A model generated the notes under the pieces. It was not told the origin of the DNA, did not search any database, and worked only from the letters and a program-made list of their open reading frames with translations. A stretch of 64,000 nucleotides of DNA. Origin: Streptomyces sp. Root431. Lineage in GTDB: Bacteria; Actinomycetota; Actinomycetes; Streptomycetales; Streptomycetaceae. Below, one piece after another: positions 1-7,830 of the stretch. The translations under genes and the position numbers were made by a program. The first letter of the stretch is position 1. The number at the start of each line of letters is the position of its first letter. The stretch is taken from contig NZ_LMEI01000001.1 in NCBI RefSeq assembly GCF_001426585.1, positions 809,951 to 873,950 of the forward strand. The letters run 5' to 3'.

Positions 1-921
1 TTCGGCGCCACGATCGAGAAGCGGGACGACGGTCAGTACCTGGAGGCCCCCCAGCGCCTTCGCGGTTGCAAGATCCGCCTCCCGTACCCCTCGGTCGGCT
101 CGACCGAGCAGGTGCTGCTCACCGCCGTCCTCGCCGAGGGCGTCACCGAGCTGTCGAACGCGGCCGTGGAGCCCGAGATCGAGGACCTCATCTGCGTACT
201 GCAGAAGATGGGCGCGATCATCTCGATGGACACCGACCGGACCATCCGGATCACCGGTGTCGACCGCCTCGACGGCTACACCCACCGGGCGCTCCCGGAC
301 CGCCTGGAGGCGGCCTCCTGGGCGTCGGCGGCGCTGGCCACCGAGGGCAACATCTACGTGCGCGGCGCCCAGCAGCGCTCGATGATGACCTTCCTCAACA
401 CGTACCGGAAGGTGGGTGGCGCCTTCGAGATCGACGACGAGGGCATCCGCTTCTGGCACCCGGGCGGCTCGCTCAACGCGATCGCCCTGGAGACGGACGT
501 GCACCCCGGCTTCCAGACGGACTGGCAGCAGCCGCTGGTCGTCGCCCTGACGCAGGCCTCCGGCCTCTCCATCGTCCACGAGACGGTGTACGAGTCGCGC
601 CTCGGCTTCACCTCCGCGCTGAACCAGATGGGCGCGCACATCCAGCTGTACCCCGAGTGCCTGGGCGGCTCCGACTGCCGCTTCGGCCAGCGCAACTTCC
701 TGCACTCCGCGGTCGTGAGCGGCCCCACCAAGCTCCAGGGCGCCGACCTGGTCATCCCCGACCTGCGCGGCGGCTTCTCGTACCTGATCGCGGCGCTCGC
801 GGCCCAGGGCACGTCCCGGGTGCACGGCATCGAGCTGATCAACCGCGGCTACGAGAACTTCATGGAGAAGCTCGTCGAGCTGGGCGCCAAGGTCGAGCTG
901 CCGGGCAGCGCACTGGTCTGA
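1..921 (+). CDS. murA: UDP-N-acetylglucosamine 1-carboxyvinyltransferase (MurA), 5' end outside window
   Basis: First committed step of peptidoglycan synthesis: transfers enolpyruvate from PEP to UDP-GlcNAc in the cytoplasm. The gene is open from base 1 in frame 1 and stops at TGA 919-921, giving 306 visible residues. Typical MurA proteins are about 420-450 residues, so roughly 110-140 N-terminal residues, including the catalytic loop cysteine, lie upstream. The visible part has MurA-typical stretches such as LPYPSVGSTEQVLL, DRLEAASWASAALATEGNI and HPGFQTDWQQPLVVALTQA, and ends in the alternating EPSP-synthase fold segment (IPDLRGGFSYLIAAL, MEKLVELGAKVELP). It converges with the HU gene across a strong hairpin. 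Identity is secure; the start and the active-site cysteine cannot be checked here. Confidence 0.96.
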   Translation, partial: FGATIEKRDDGQYLEAPQRLRGCKIRLPYPSVGSTEQVLLTAVLAEGVTELSNAAVEPEIEDLICVLQKMGAIISMDTDRTIRITGVDRLDGYTHRALPDRLEAASWASAALATEGNIYVRGAQQRSMMTFLNTYRKVGGAFEIDDEGIRFWHPGGSLNAIALETDVHPGFQTDWQQPLVVALTQASGLSIVHETVYESRLGFTSALNQMGAHIQLYPECLGGSDCRFGQRNFLHSAVVSGPTKLQGADLVIPDLRGGFSYLIAALAAQGTSRVHGIELINRGYENFMEKLVELGAKVELPGSALV

Positions 922-998
922 CCGGGGCTGTACGGCCCCGAGCCGGGGCTGTACGGCGCCTCCCCAGGCCCGTACAGCACCCCCGAGGCCCGTACAGC
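922..998. repeat. Short direct and inverted repeats just after the murA stop
   Basis: Two direct copies of CCGGGGCTGTACGGC (922-936, 943-957; period 21) are followed by two near-inverted copies of AGGCCCGTACAGC (966-978, 986-998; period 20). The array begins one base after the murA stop codon and can fold into nested GTAC-centred hairpins. It may help end murA transcription ahead of the main terminator. Confidence 0.6.
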
Positions 999-1016
999 GC
1001 CTTCTGAGGCGCAAAC

Positions 1017-1055
1017 GGAAGGGCGGCCACCCCCTGACAGGGTGGCCGCCCTTCC
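1017..1055. terminator. Bidirectional terminator between murA and hup
   Basis: A perfect 16-bp inverted repeat (1017-1032 with 1040-1055, arms GGAAGGGCGGCCACCC and complement) has a 7-base loop. It sits between two convergent genes, so it probably serves both. It lacks a long T run, as is usual in Streptomyces. Confidence 0.8.
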
Positions 1056-1072
1056 TGCGCCTACAGGCTGCC

Positions 1073-1354
1073 TTACTTGCCCTTGGCGGCTTCCTTGAGC
1101 TTCGAGCCCGCGGAGACCTTCACGCTGTAGCCGGCCGGGATGTTGATCGGGTCGCCGGTCTGCGGGTTACGAGCGGTGCGAGCGGCACGGTGGGTGCGCT
1201 CGAAGGTCAGGAAGCCGGGGATGGTGACCTTCTCGTCGCCCTTGGCGACGACCTCACCGACGGTCTCGGCGAGAGCGGCCAGCACGGCGTCGGCGTCCTT
1301 GCGGGTCACCTCGGCGCGGTCGGCCAGGGCGGCCACCAGCTCACTGCGGTTCAT
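1073..1354 (-). CDS. hupA: HU family nucleoid-associated DNA-binding protein
   Basis: A 93-residue bacterial HU/IHF-fold protein that bends and compacts DNA as a dimer. It begins MNRSELVAALADRAEV and carries the HU signature around residues 45-65 (IPGFLTFERTHRAARTARNP) with the DNA-inserting proline in the ARNPQTG arm. It has no lysine-rich C-terminal tail, so it is the short Streptomyces HU (HupA type) rather than the long HupS type. ATG 1352-1354 was chosen because a GGGAG ribosome site lies 7 bases upstream and because this start gives the canonical HU length; a longer in-frame extension to about 1501 has no support. It is convergent with murA, and I recall it at this location (SCO2950) in S. 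coelicolor. Confidence 0.95.
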   Translation of the reverse strand: MNRSELVAALADRAEVTRKDADAVLAALAETVGEVVAKGDEKVTIPGFLTFERTHRAARTARNPQTGDPINIPAGYSVKVSAGSKLKEAAKGK

Positions 1355-1666
1355 GTTGTTACTCCCGTGTTCTTCTTGCCTGTGAGGCGTGCCACGCGGC
1401 GGAAGCCGCGTGATTGGGTACAGCGAAGCCGATGCTGCCAGGGCCTTCGGACAGTCCCCGGACCCGGGTCTAATGACAGACCCTCGCGCCCAAACACGCA
1501 TCCTGCCCCCACCAGCGGCGGGAACGCCAATCCGGCACCCCCTGGGGTCACACGAAAAGCGCCGGAGCCCCGTAGTGGTGACGTTCCGTCGACTCCACGA
1601 TTTCCGTGCGGAGCCGAAAAGCCACCCTAAAGGCGGGTTTGCGGCATCGCGAATCGCGACGCGCCG
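1355..1666. other. Intergenic region upstream of hup and downstream of the malic enzyme gene
   Basis: About 310 bp without a supported gene. Both neighbours read on the minus strand, so it should hold the hup promoter and the end of the malic enzyme transcript. I see no convincing -35/-10 pair and no strong terminator. Confidence 0.5.
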
Positions 1667-3079
1667 TCAGCGCCCGCTCGCCGCCTTGGCGGCGTTGCGC
1701 ACCGCGCCCGCCACCGCGCCCGCGACCTTGTCGTTGAAGACCGACGGGATGATGTAGTTCGGGTTCAGCTCGTCCTCGGTGACCACGTCGGCGAGGGCCG
1801 AGGCCGCCGCCAGCATCATCTCCGTGTTGACGGTACGGGACTGGGCGTCGAGCAGGCCGCGGAAGACACCCGGGAAGACCAGGACGTTGTTGATCTGGTT
1901 CGGGAAGTCCGAGCGGCCCGTGGCGACGACGGCGGCCGTCTGGCGCGCGGCGGCCGGGTCGACCTCCGGGTCGGGGTTCGCGAGCGCGAACACGATGGCG
2001 CCCTCCGCCATGGCGGCGACGTCCTCGGCGCCCAGCAGGTTCGGGGCGGAGACGCCGATGAAGACGTCCGCGCCGACGACGGCCTGCTTGAGGGTGCCGG
2101 TGACGCCCTCGGGGTTGGTGTTGTCGGCGATCCAGCGCAGCGGGGTGCCCGGCGCGGCGTCGACGAGGTCGGGGCGGTCCGCGTGCACGACGCCCTGGAT
2201 GTCGGCGACGACGGCGTGCTTGACACCCGCCGCGATGAGCAGCTTCAGGATGGCCGTACCGGCCGCGCCCGCACCGGACATGACGACCCGTACGTCGCCG
2301 ATGCCCTTGCCCACCACGCGCAGGGCGTTGGTGAGGGCGGCGAGGACGACGATGGCCGTGCCGTGCTGGTCGTCGTGGAAGACGGGGATGTCGAGGGCCT
2401 CGCGCAGCCGGGCCTCGATCTCGAAGCAGCGGGGCGCGGAGATGTCCTCCAGGTTGATGCCCGCGAAGCCGGGGGCGATGGCCTTGACGATCGCGACGAT
2501 CTCGTCGGTGTCCTGCGTGTCGAGGCAGATCGGCCAGGCGTCGATGCCGGCGAAGCGCTTGAAGAGGGCGGCCTTGCCCTCCATGACGGGCAGGGCGGCC
2601 ATCGGGCCGATGTTGCCGAGGCCGAGGACGGCGGAACCGTCGGTCACGACCGCGACGGAGTTGCGCTTGATGGTGAGGCGGCGGGCGTCCTCGGGGTTCT
2701 CGGCGATCGCCATGCACACGCGGGCGACGCCCGGGGTGTAGATCATGGAGAGGTCGTCACGGTTGCGGATGGGGTGCTTGGACGCCATCTCGATCTTGCC
2801 GCCGAGGTGCATCAGGAACGTACGGTCGGAGACCTTGCCGAGGACGACGCCCTCGATGGTGCGCAGCTGCTCGACGATCTCGTCGGCGTGCGCGGTCGAG
2901 GTCGCGGCGATGGTGACGTCGATACGGAGCTTCTCGTGGCCGGAGGCGGTCACGTCGAGGCCGGTGACGGATCCGCCGTGGGACTCCACCGCCGTGGTGA
3001 GCTGGGAGACCGCGGTTCCGCTCGCGGGAACCTCCAGCCGGACCGTCATCGAGTACGAGACGCTGGGCGCCGTTGCCAT
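1667..3079 (-). CDS. maeA: NAD-dependent malic enzyme with N-terminal ACT-like domain
   Basis: Oxidative decarboxylation of malate to pyruvate, linking the TCA cycle to gluconeogenic and lipid precursors. The product is 470 residues. Residues 1-85 form an ACT-like domain (SMTVRLEVPASGTAVSQL...), followed by the malic enzyme N-domain (IYTPGVARVCMAIAENP, DGSAVLGLGNIGPMAALPVMEGKAALFK) and the NAD-binding domain (VMSGAGAAGTAILKLLIAAG). The catalytic motif FHDDQHGTAIV lies near residue 245. The ACT module is typical of actinobacterial enzymes and suggests effector control. The ATG at 3077-3079 has an AGAGGAA ribosome site about 8 bases upstream. NAD rather than NADP preference is inferred from family resemblance (SCO2951-like), not proven by sequence. 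Confidence 0.93.
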   Translation of the reverse strand: MATAPSVSYSMTVRLEVPASGTAVSQLTTAVESHGGSVTGLDVTASGHEKLRIDVTIAATSTAHADEIVEQLRTIEGVVLGKVSDRTFLMHLGGKIEMASKHPIRNRDDLSMIYTPGVARVCMAIAENPEDARRLTIKRNSVAVVTDGSAVLGLGNIGPMAALPVMEGKAALFKRFAGIDAWPICLDTQDTDEIVAIVKAIAPGFAGINLEDISAPRCFEIEARLREALDIPVFHDDQHGTAIVVLAALTNALRVVGKGIGDVRVVMSGAGAAGTAILKLLIAAGVKHAVVADIQGVVHADRPDLVDAAPGTPLRWIADNTNPEGVTGTLKQAVVGADVFIGVSAPNLLGAEDVAAMAEGAIVFALANPDPEVDPAAARQTAAVVATGRSDFPNQINNVLVFPGVFRGLLDAQSRTVNTEMMLAAASALADVVTEDELNPNYIIPSVFNDKVAGAVAGAVRNAAKAASGR

Positions 3080-3162
3080 GGCCGAGTTCCTCTGCTTTCC
3101 CTGAGCTTCGTTGCTACGCCGCCCCGGCTGGTTGCCTGGCGGCGCCCTCCGATGGTCGCACC

Positions 3163-3181
3163 TACCTGCCGGTAGCAGGTA
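3163..3181 (-). promoter_or_regulatory. Small hairpin in the malic enzyme leader
   Basis: A perfect 7-bp inverted repeat (TACCTGC at 3163-3169, GCAGGTA at 3175-3181) lies about 85-100 bases before the malic enzyme start. It could be an operator or an RNA hairpin; nothing decides between them. Confidence 0.35.
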
Positions 3182-3235
3182 ATGCGGTCATTTTGTTTTC
3201 GGAAAGTAGTTTCCACCATACGAGAAGTGCCAGGG

Positions 3236-3388
3236 AAACAGAAGAGGCCCCGGTCACCGGAGGTGACTGGGGCCTCAACTTTGTGCGTACGTCTAAGTGG
3301 CACCGACCCGCCATGCTCGCCTCGCGGCAAGTGGTCCCTCAAAGGGACGAAGGTTGGGCCCGGGGGCTTGGATCGAGCCGGTGCCACG
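3236..3388 (-). ncRNA. Structured small RNA or riboswitch-like leader upstream of the malic enzyme gene
   Basis: Read on the minus strand, this stretch opens with a 9-bp closing stem (GTGGCACCG at 3387-3379 pairing with CGGTGCCAC at 3305-3297). The stem encloses a further GCTCG/CGAGC pairing (3378-3374 with 3319-3315) and a small GTCCCT/AGGGAC hairpin (3334-3348), then runs into a 15-bp terminator hairpin at 3244-3276 followed by a T-rich tail. A TANNNT box lies 5-7 bases before the closing stem, so transcription could begin exactly at its first base. This promoter-structure-terminator layout is that of a stand-alone sRNA; since the malic enzyme gene lies downstream on the same strand it could also be an attenuator. 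From memory, an sRNA named scr2952 was reported at the equivalent S. coelicolor position; I cannot verify this. Confidence 0.7.
3244..3276 (-). terminator. Intrinsic terminator of the structured RNA
   Basis: 15-base arms (3244-3258 and 3262-3276) with a 3-base loop and one non-pairing position in the minus-strand RNA. TTCTGTTT follows on the minus strand, one of the more T-rich tails in this window. Confidence 0.75.
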
Positions 3389-3391
3389 ACA

Positions 3392-3397
3392 AGGCTA
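3392..3397 (-). promoter_or_regulatory. Candidate -10 box for the structured RNA
   Basis: TAGCCT (minus strand) fits TANNNT and is placed so that the start would fall at about 3386-3388, the first base of the RNA's closing stem. The -35 region is not clear. Confidence 0.45.
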
Positions 3398-3447
3398 ACA
3401 AACCACCCTGCTTGGTGATTCCAGCGCCACAGGTTGACCGGAAATCA

Positions 3448-3541
3448 ACCCCTGACGGCCCTCCGAGCCCGCCCCTGACGGCCCCGAGCCCCGTCCCTGA
3501 CGGGCCGGAGCCCGGCCCCCGGCGGGGCCTGACGGCGCGGG
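3448..3541. repeat. Degenerate CTGACGG repeats after the helD stop
   Basis: CTGACGG recurs at 3452, 3475, 3497 and 3529 (spacing 23, 22, 32) with GAGCCC/CCGAG spacers, directly 3' of the minus-strand helicase-like gene. The copies are imperfect. GC-rich hairpins (such as CCCGGCCCCCGGCGGGG near 3511) may form the gene's terminator. Confidence 0.5.
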
Positions 3542-3544
3542 AGC

Positions 3545-5887
3545 TCAGTCCCGCAGCAGGTCCGGCACCCCCGCCTCGTCCGGCATGTCCCCCGGCCCCG
3601 CGATGACCGTGAGCTGCTGCGTCGCACGCGTCAGCGCCACGTACAGCACCCGCAGACCGGCCGGGGACTCGTCCGCGATCTCCGCGGGCGAGACGACCAC
3701 CGTCGCGTCGTACTCCAGGCCCTTCGCCTCCAGGGAGCCGAGCGCCACCACCCGGTCGCCCAGCTCGGCGAGCCAGCGGGCGGCCTCGGCGCGCCGGTTC
3801 ATGGCGACGACGACGCCGACCGTGCCCTCGACCCGCTCCAGGAGCAGCGCCGCTTCGGACCGTACGGTTTCGGCCAAGTCGCCCTTCCCCGCGGTCTCCC
3901 GTACCGGGACGAAACGGGGCTCGACGCCCGTCGAGCGGACCGCGCGCGGCGACTCCTTGCCCGGCATGGCGAGCGCGAGCACCTTGGCGGCGAGCTCGGC
4001 GATCTCCGCCGGGTTCCGGTAGTTCACGGTCAGCTCGAAGCGGCGCCGCGGCCGGGTGCCGAGGGCCTCGTCCCGCGCCTCCGCGGCCTCGTCCGGGTCC
4101 GACCAGGAGGACTGCGCCGGGTCGCCGACGACCGTCCAGGTGGCGTGCCGGCCGCGCCGCCCGACCATCCGCCACTGCATGGGCGTCAGGTCCTGCGCCT
4201 CGTCGACGATGACGTGCGCGTACTCGGTGCGCTCCGCGGCGAGCCGCTCGGCCCGCTCGCGCTGCGTCTCCTCGCGTACGGGCATGAGCTCTTCAAGGCC
4301 CGACAGCTGGTCCAGCGGGTCGTACTCCCGCTTCTTGCGCGGGCGTGCGGGGGCGCCGAGCAGGGTGTGCAGCTCGTCGAGGAGCGCCACGTCGTGGACG
4401 GAGAGCTCTCGGCGGCGCAGCGAGCGGGCGAGCCGCCGCACCTCGCCCGGGTTGAGGATCCGGCGGGCCCAGCGGCCGAGCCGCCGCTCGTCGGCCATCG
4501 CGTCGAGCACCCCTCGCGGGGTGAGCTCGGGCCACCAGGCGTCGAGGAAGCCGAGGAAGGAGTCCTCGGTGGAGACGTCCTCGTCGAAGGAGGAGCGGAG
4601 CTCGGCAGCGAGCTCGGGGTCGCTGTGCCGGCCGACGGCGCCGGACTTGGCGTACAGCGCGTCGAGGAGGAGCCTGCGGGCGCGGGGGCGCAGCAGGTTG
4701 ACGGGGGCGGTGCCGCCGAGGACGTTGTGGCGGATGCGCCGGAGCTCGTCGGCCTCCAGCTCGATCCGGCGGCCGAAGGCGACGACCCGGAGCCGGTTGG
4801 GCGTCCCGGTGGGCGCCGCGGCCTCGTCGTCCTCGCCGAAGGCGAGCTGGGCCCGGGGCGCCGGGGTCTCCAGGGCTCCGCGGGCCGCCTTCCGCAGCAC
4901 GTGCAGCATGCGGGAGGAGCCCTTGATCCGGGCGACGGCCGGTTCGTCGTAGGCGGTGGCCTCGGCGCCGTCGACCAGCGAGCCGACGGCGCGGATAGCG
5001 ACCTGGCCCTCCTCGCCGAGCGAGGGCAGGACGCCCTCGGTGTACGAGACGAGGAGCGGGGTCGGCGAGACGATGAGGATGCCGCCCGCGTACCGCCGCC
5101 GGTCCTGGTAGAGCAGGTAGGCCGCCCGGTGCAGGGCGACGGCGGTCTTGCCGGTGCCGGGGCCGCCCTCCACGTACGTGACGGAGGCGGCGGGCGCGCG
5201 GATGACGAGGTCCTGCTCCGCCTGGATGGAGGAGACGATGTCCCGCATGGTGTGGCTGCGCGCCTGGCCGAGGGCGGCCATCAGGGCGCCGTCGCCGATC
5301 ACGGGCAGCTCGCGCCCGTCGAGGGCGGCCCGCAGCTCCGGGCGCATCAGGTCGTCCTCGACGCCGAGGACCCTGCGGCCCTTGGAGCGGATGACGCGGC
5401 GGCGCACGACCCGGCCGGGGTCGACGGGCGTCGACCGGTAGAACGGCGCGGCGGCGGGCGCGCGCCAGTCGATGACGAGCGGGGTGTAGTCGGAGTCGAG
5501 GACGCCGATCCGCCCGATGTGGAGGGTCTCGCCGATGTCGGCCGTGTTGTCCGGGCGTACGGCGTCCTCGGCGGGCTCCACGGAGGTGTACGCGCCGTCG
5601 GGACCCTTCTTGCCGTCCTTGCCGTACAGCAGGTCGATCCGGCCGAAGAGGAAGTCCTCGAACTCGTTGTTGAGCCTGTTGAGGTGGATGCCGGCGCGGA
5701 ACACCTGCGCGTCGCGCTCGGCGAGGGCGCCGGGCGTGCCGACCTGCCCCCGCTGGGCGGCGTCGTTCATCAGGAACTCCGCTTCGTGGATCTTCTCCTC
5801 CAGCCGGCGGTAGACCTGATCCAGATGTTCCTGCTCGACACCGATCTCACGGTCTCTGACCGTGTCCACGGCTTCCTGCGCGGCCAC
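3545..5887 (-). CDS. helD: HelD-like RNA polymerase recycling motor ATPase (UvrD/Rep-like superfamily 1)
   Basis: 780 residues. The N-terminus is a coiled-coil-rich segment (EQEHLDQVYRRLEEKIHEAEFLM) typical of HelD, followed by split SF1 helicase domains: Walker A GGPGTGKTA near residue 242-250, Walker B VIVDEAQDLTPMQW near 561-572, and C-terminal motifs including LYVALTRATQQLTVI near 750-765. HelD-family proteins bind stalled RNA polymerase and use ATP to release it from nucleic acid; the HelR subgroup protects RNA polymerase from rifamycins. Which subgroup this belongs to cannot be settled by eye, and I did not find a recognisable rifamycin-associated element upstream. ATG 5885-5887 is the only start that keeps the coiled coil. 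It is separated by 63 bp from the upstream acetyltransferase gene on the same strand. Confidence 0.85.
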   Translation of the reverse strand: MAAQEAVDTVRDREIGVEQEHLDQVYRRLEEKIHEAEFLMNDAAQRGQVGTPGALAERDAQVFRAGIHLNRLNNEFEDFLFGRIDLLYGKDGKKGPDGAYTSVEPAEDAVRPDNTADIGETLHIGRIGVLDSDYTPLVIDWRAPAAAPFYRSTPVDPGRVVRRRVIRSKGRRVLGVEDDLMRPELRAALDGRELPVIGDGALMAALGQARSHTMRDIVSSIQAEQDLVIRAPAASVTYVEGGPGTGKTAVALHRAAYLLYQDRRRYAGGILIVSPTPLLVSYTEGVLPSLGEEGQVAIRAVGSLVDGAEATAYDEPAVARIKGSSRMLHVLRKAARGALETPAPRAQLAFGEDDEAAAPTGTPNRLRVVAFGRRIELEADELRRIRHNVLGGTAPVNLLRPRARRLLLDALYAKSGAVGRHSDPELAAELRSSFDEDVSTEDSFLGFLDAWWPELTPRGVLDAMADERRLGRWARRILNPGEVRRLARSLRRRELSVHDVALLDELHTLLGAPARPRKKREYDPLDQLSGLEELMPVREETQRERAERLAAERTEYAHVIVDEAQDLTPMQWRMVGRRGRHATWTVVGDPAQSSWSDPDEAAEARDEALGTRPRRRFELTVNYRNPAEIAELAAKVLALAMPGKESPRAVRSTGVEPRFVPVRETAGKGDLAETVRSEAALLLERVEGTVGVVVAMNRRAEAARWLAELGDRVVALGSLEAKGLEYDATVVVSPAEIADESPAGLRVLYVALTRATQQLTVIAGPGDMPDEAGVPDLLRD

Positions 5888-5950
5888 CTAAGGCCCCCTT
5901 CTGACGTGCACTGGGCAGCCGTCGAGCGTACGCCACCGGAAGGCACCGTG

Positions 5951-6505
5951 TCAGGCGCGATCACCGTTCACCGGGAGGGAGCCCGGAAAGCCGGGCGGCG
6001 GGTCGTCGTGCAGGAGTCGCTGGAAGAGGTGGTGGTCGCGCCACTCCCCGGCGATGTGGAGGTAGCGGGGCGCGGTGCCGATCGGGGTGAACCCGCCCTT
6101 GGCGAGGACCCGTTGGGAGACCACGTGGTCGAGGACGGTGCACGCCTCGATCCGGTGCAGGCCGAGTTCGTCGCGGGCGGCCCGGCAGGCCTCCTCGACG
6201 AGCGCGGTGGCCACGCCGCGGCCGGTGTGTTCCCCGTCGACCCAGTAGCCGAGGGAGCCGCTGCGGAAGGGCCCGAGGACGATCCCGGAGAGGATCGCGG
6301 CGCCGACAATGGTGTCCCCCTCGACGGCGAACCACCGCACACCGCCGTCCGCGAGCCGCTCGGCCTGTCCCTCGGGGGTGTAGTACCGCTCGGGTCGGTA
6401 GGGCTCCCAGGGCTTCATGTGTTCCCGGTTCCGCAGCAGGGCGGCGGCGAGGGCCGCCGCGTCGGCGGGGTCGGCGGGGCGGATGCGGAGTCCTTCGGCG
6501 ATCAT
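5951..6505 (-). CDS. GNAT family N-acetyltransferase, RimJ/RimL type
   Basis: 184 residues. It begins MIAEGLRIRPADPADAAALAAAL and shows the GNAT core: SLGYWVDGEHTGRGVATALVEEAC, where the GRGVAT loop binds acetyl-CoA pyrophosphate (near residue 105-115), and the C-terminal HRIEACTVLDHVVSQRVLAKGGF element characteristic of RimJ/RimL-type N-terminal or small-molecule acetyltransferases. The start at 6503-6505 matches the family N-terminus; an upstream in-frame extension is low-complexity arginine/proline sequence and looks non-coding. The gene lies between hemD and helD on the same strand. The substrate cannot be predicted. Confidence 0.85.
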   Translation of the reverse strand: MIAEGLRIRPADPADAAALAAALLRNREHMKPWEPYRPERYYTPEGQAERLADGGVRWFAVEGDTIVGAAILSGIVLGPFRSGSLGYWVDGEHTGRGVATALVEEACRAARDELGLHRIEACTVLDHVVSQRVLAKGGFTPIGTAPRYLHIAGEWRDHHLFQRLLHDDPPPGFPGSLPVNGDRA

Positions 6506-6541
6506 GCCCGTACGGTAACGCCCGCCCCCGGACGCCTCTAC

Positions 6542-6627
6542 GGGGTGGCGTACTCGTCGCCCACGGGTCCGCATACGGGGGTGGCGTACTCGTCCTCCAC
6601 GGGGCCTTAAGGGGTGTCGTACTTGTC
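6542..6627 (-). repeat. Three in-phase copies of the hemD 3' end
   Basis: GGGGTGGCGTACTCGTC occurs at 6542-6558 and 6578-6594, and the variant GGGGTGTCGTACTTGTC at 6611-6627 is the end of the hemD coding region. Spacings are 36 and 33 bp, both multiples of three. In the hemD frame beyond its TAA (6607-6609) the next 22 codons stay open to a TAG at 6538-6540 and encode two further DEYATP motifs. Confidence 0.75.
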
Positions 6628-7746
6628 GTCCGCCGCCGGGTCCAGGGCCAGCCGGTAGCCGCGCTTGACGACGGTCTGGATCAGTTTCGGGGTGCCGAGG
6701 GCCGTCCGGAGGCGGGCCATGGCCGTCTCCACCGCGTGCTCGTCGCGCCCCGCGCCGGGCAGCGCGCGCAGCAGGTCGGCCCGGGAGACCACCCAGCCGG
6801 GGCGGCGGGCGAGCAGCCCCAGGAGGGCCATCCCGGCGGGCGGGACCGGGCGCAGGCCGCCGTCGACGAGGACCGCGTGCCCGCGGACCTCCATCCGGTG
6901 GCCGGCGACCGGAAGGACCCGCGAGCGGGCCGGGAGCTCCTTGCAGAGCAGCTGGACGAGCGGGCCGAGCCGGAAGCGCTCGGGCTGGTAGGTGTCGATG
7001 CCCTCCGCCTGGAGCGGGAGCGCCGTCACGGGGCCCACGCACACCGCGAGCACGTCGTGCCGCAGCGCGGCGACGAGTTCGGCCCGTACGCCCCGCTCCT
7101 CCGCCCGGGAGAAGAGGGAGGCGGCGGCCGGGGCGCTGGTGAAGGTCAGCGCGTCCAGGGTGCGGGCGAGGGTCGCGTCGAGGAGCCGGTCCAGCGGGCC
7201 GAGGTCCTCCGGGGGCATCCAGCGGTAGACGGGGACGACGACGACCTCGGCGCCGCCGGCCGTGAGGGCCTCCACGAAGCCCGGCAGCGGCTCCCCGTGC
7301 AGCTGGAGTGCGATGCGCCGACCGGCGACGCCCTCGGCGAGGAGCCGGTCGAGGACCTCCGCCATGGACTCCGAGGAGGGCGACCAGGACTCGGTGAGTC
7401 CGGCGGCCCGTACGGCTCCCTTGACCTTCGGACCCCGGGCGAGGAGCTCGACCTCCCGCAGGACGGCGAGGAGCTCCTCCCCGTGGCCCCAGCCGTCGGC
7501 GGCCTCGACCCAGCCCCGGAAGCCGATCGCCGTGGTGGCGACGACGACGTCCGGGGCGTGGGCGACGAGTTCCTTGGTCGCGGCCAGGAGCTCGGTGTCG
7601 TCCGCGAGGGGCACGATCCGCAGGGCGGGCCCGTGGACGACGGCCGCGCCGCGCCGGCGCAGCAGCGCGATGAGTTCGTCCGCGCGCCGCGCCGCGGTGA
7701 CGCCGACCGTGAAGCCGGCGAGGGGGCCGTGTTCTTGCTCGTCCAT
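6607..7746 (-). CDS. hemD: Uroporphyrinogen-III synthase fused to a winged-helix DNA-binding domain
   Basis: 379 residues. Residues about 8-260 form the HemD fold (LAGFTVGVTAARRADELIALL, TFTSAPAAASLFSRAEERG, AVCVGPVTALPLQAEGI), which closes hydroxymethylbilane into uroporphyrinogen III for haem, sirohaem and B12. Residues about 285-372 form an OmpR-type winged helix (ALLGLLARRPGWVVSRADLLRAL, AVETAMARLRTALG, IQTVVKRGYRLAL). This fusion is a known actinobacterial arrangement, often beside nitrate or nitrite genes, and here narK lies directly upstream on the same strand; a role as a regulator with sensing through the HemD fold is inference. The start is uncertain: ATG 7744-7746 gives the family N-terminus, but an in-frame start at 7824 is possible. 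The C-terminal KYDTP is one copy of a repeat continuing past the stop. Confidence 0.85.
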   Translation of the reverse strand: MDEQEHGPLAGFTVGVTAARRADELIALLRRRGAAVVHGPALRIVPLADDTELLAATKELVAHAPDVVVATTAIGFRGWVEAADGWGHGEELLAVLREVELLARGPKVKGAVRAAGLTESWSPSSESMAEVLDRLLAEGVAGRRIALQLHGEPLPGFVEALTAGGAEVVVVPVYRWMPPEDLGPLDRLLDATLARTLDALTFTSAPAAASLFSRAEERGVRAELVAALRHDVLAVCVGPVTALPLQAEGIDTYQPERFRLGPLVQLLCKELPARSRVLPVAGHRMEVRGHAVLVDGGLRPVPPAGMALLGLLARRPGWVVSRADLLRALPGAGRDEHAVETAMARLRTALGTPKLIQTVVKRGYRLALDPAADDKYDTP

Positions 7747-7830
7747 GGGGCCAGAGCCTGACGGGGATGCGTGACGGACTCGGTTCGCCCGTATTTCCTG
7801 GTCGTTACGGTCCGCGCCGGGCACCGTGGA

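Noticed and set aside
5888..5950. Rifamycin-associated element upstream of helD
   Set aside because: No long inverted repeat of that kind is visible in the 63-bp gap or the adjacent coding end, so a HelR assignment is not supported by regulation.
4145..6610. 821-codon open frame opposite helD
   Set aside because: Shadow frame; the minus strand encodes Walker A and DEAQD motifs over the same bases.
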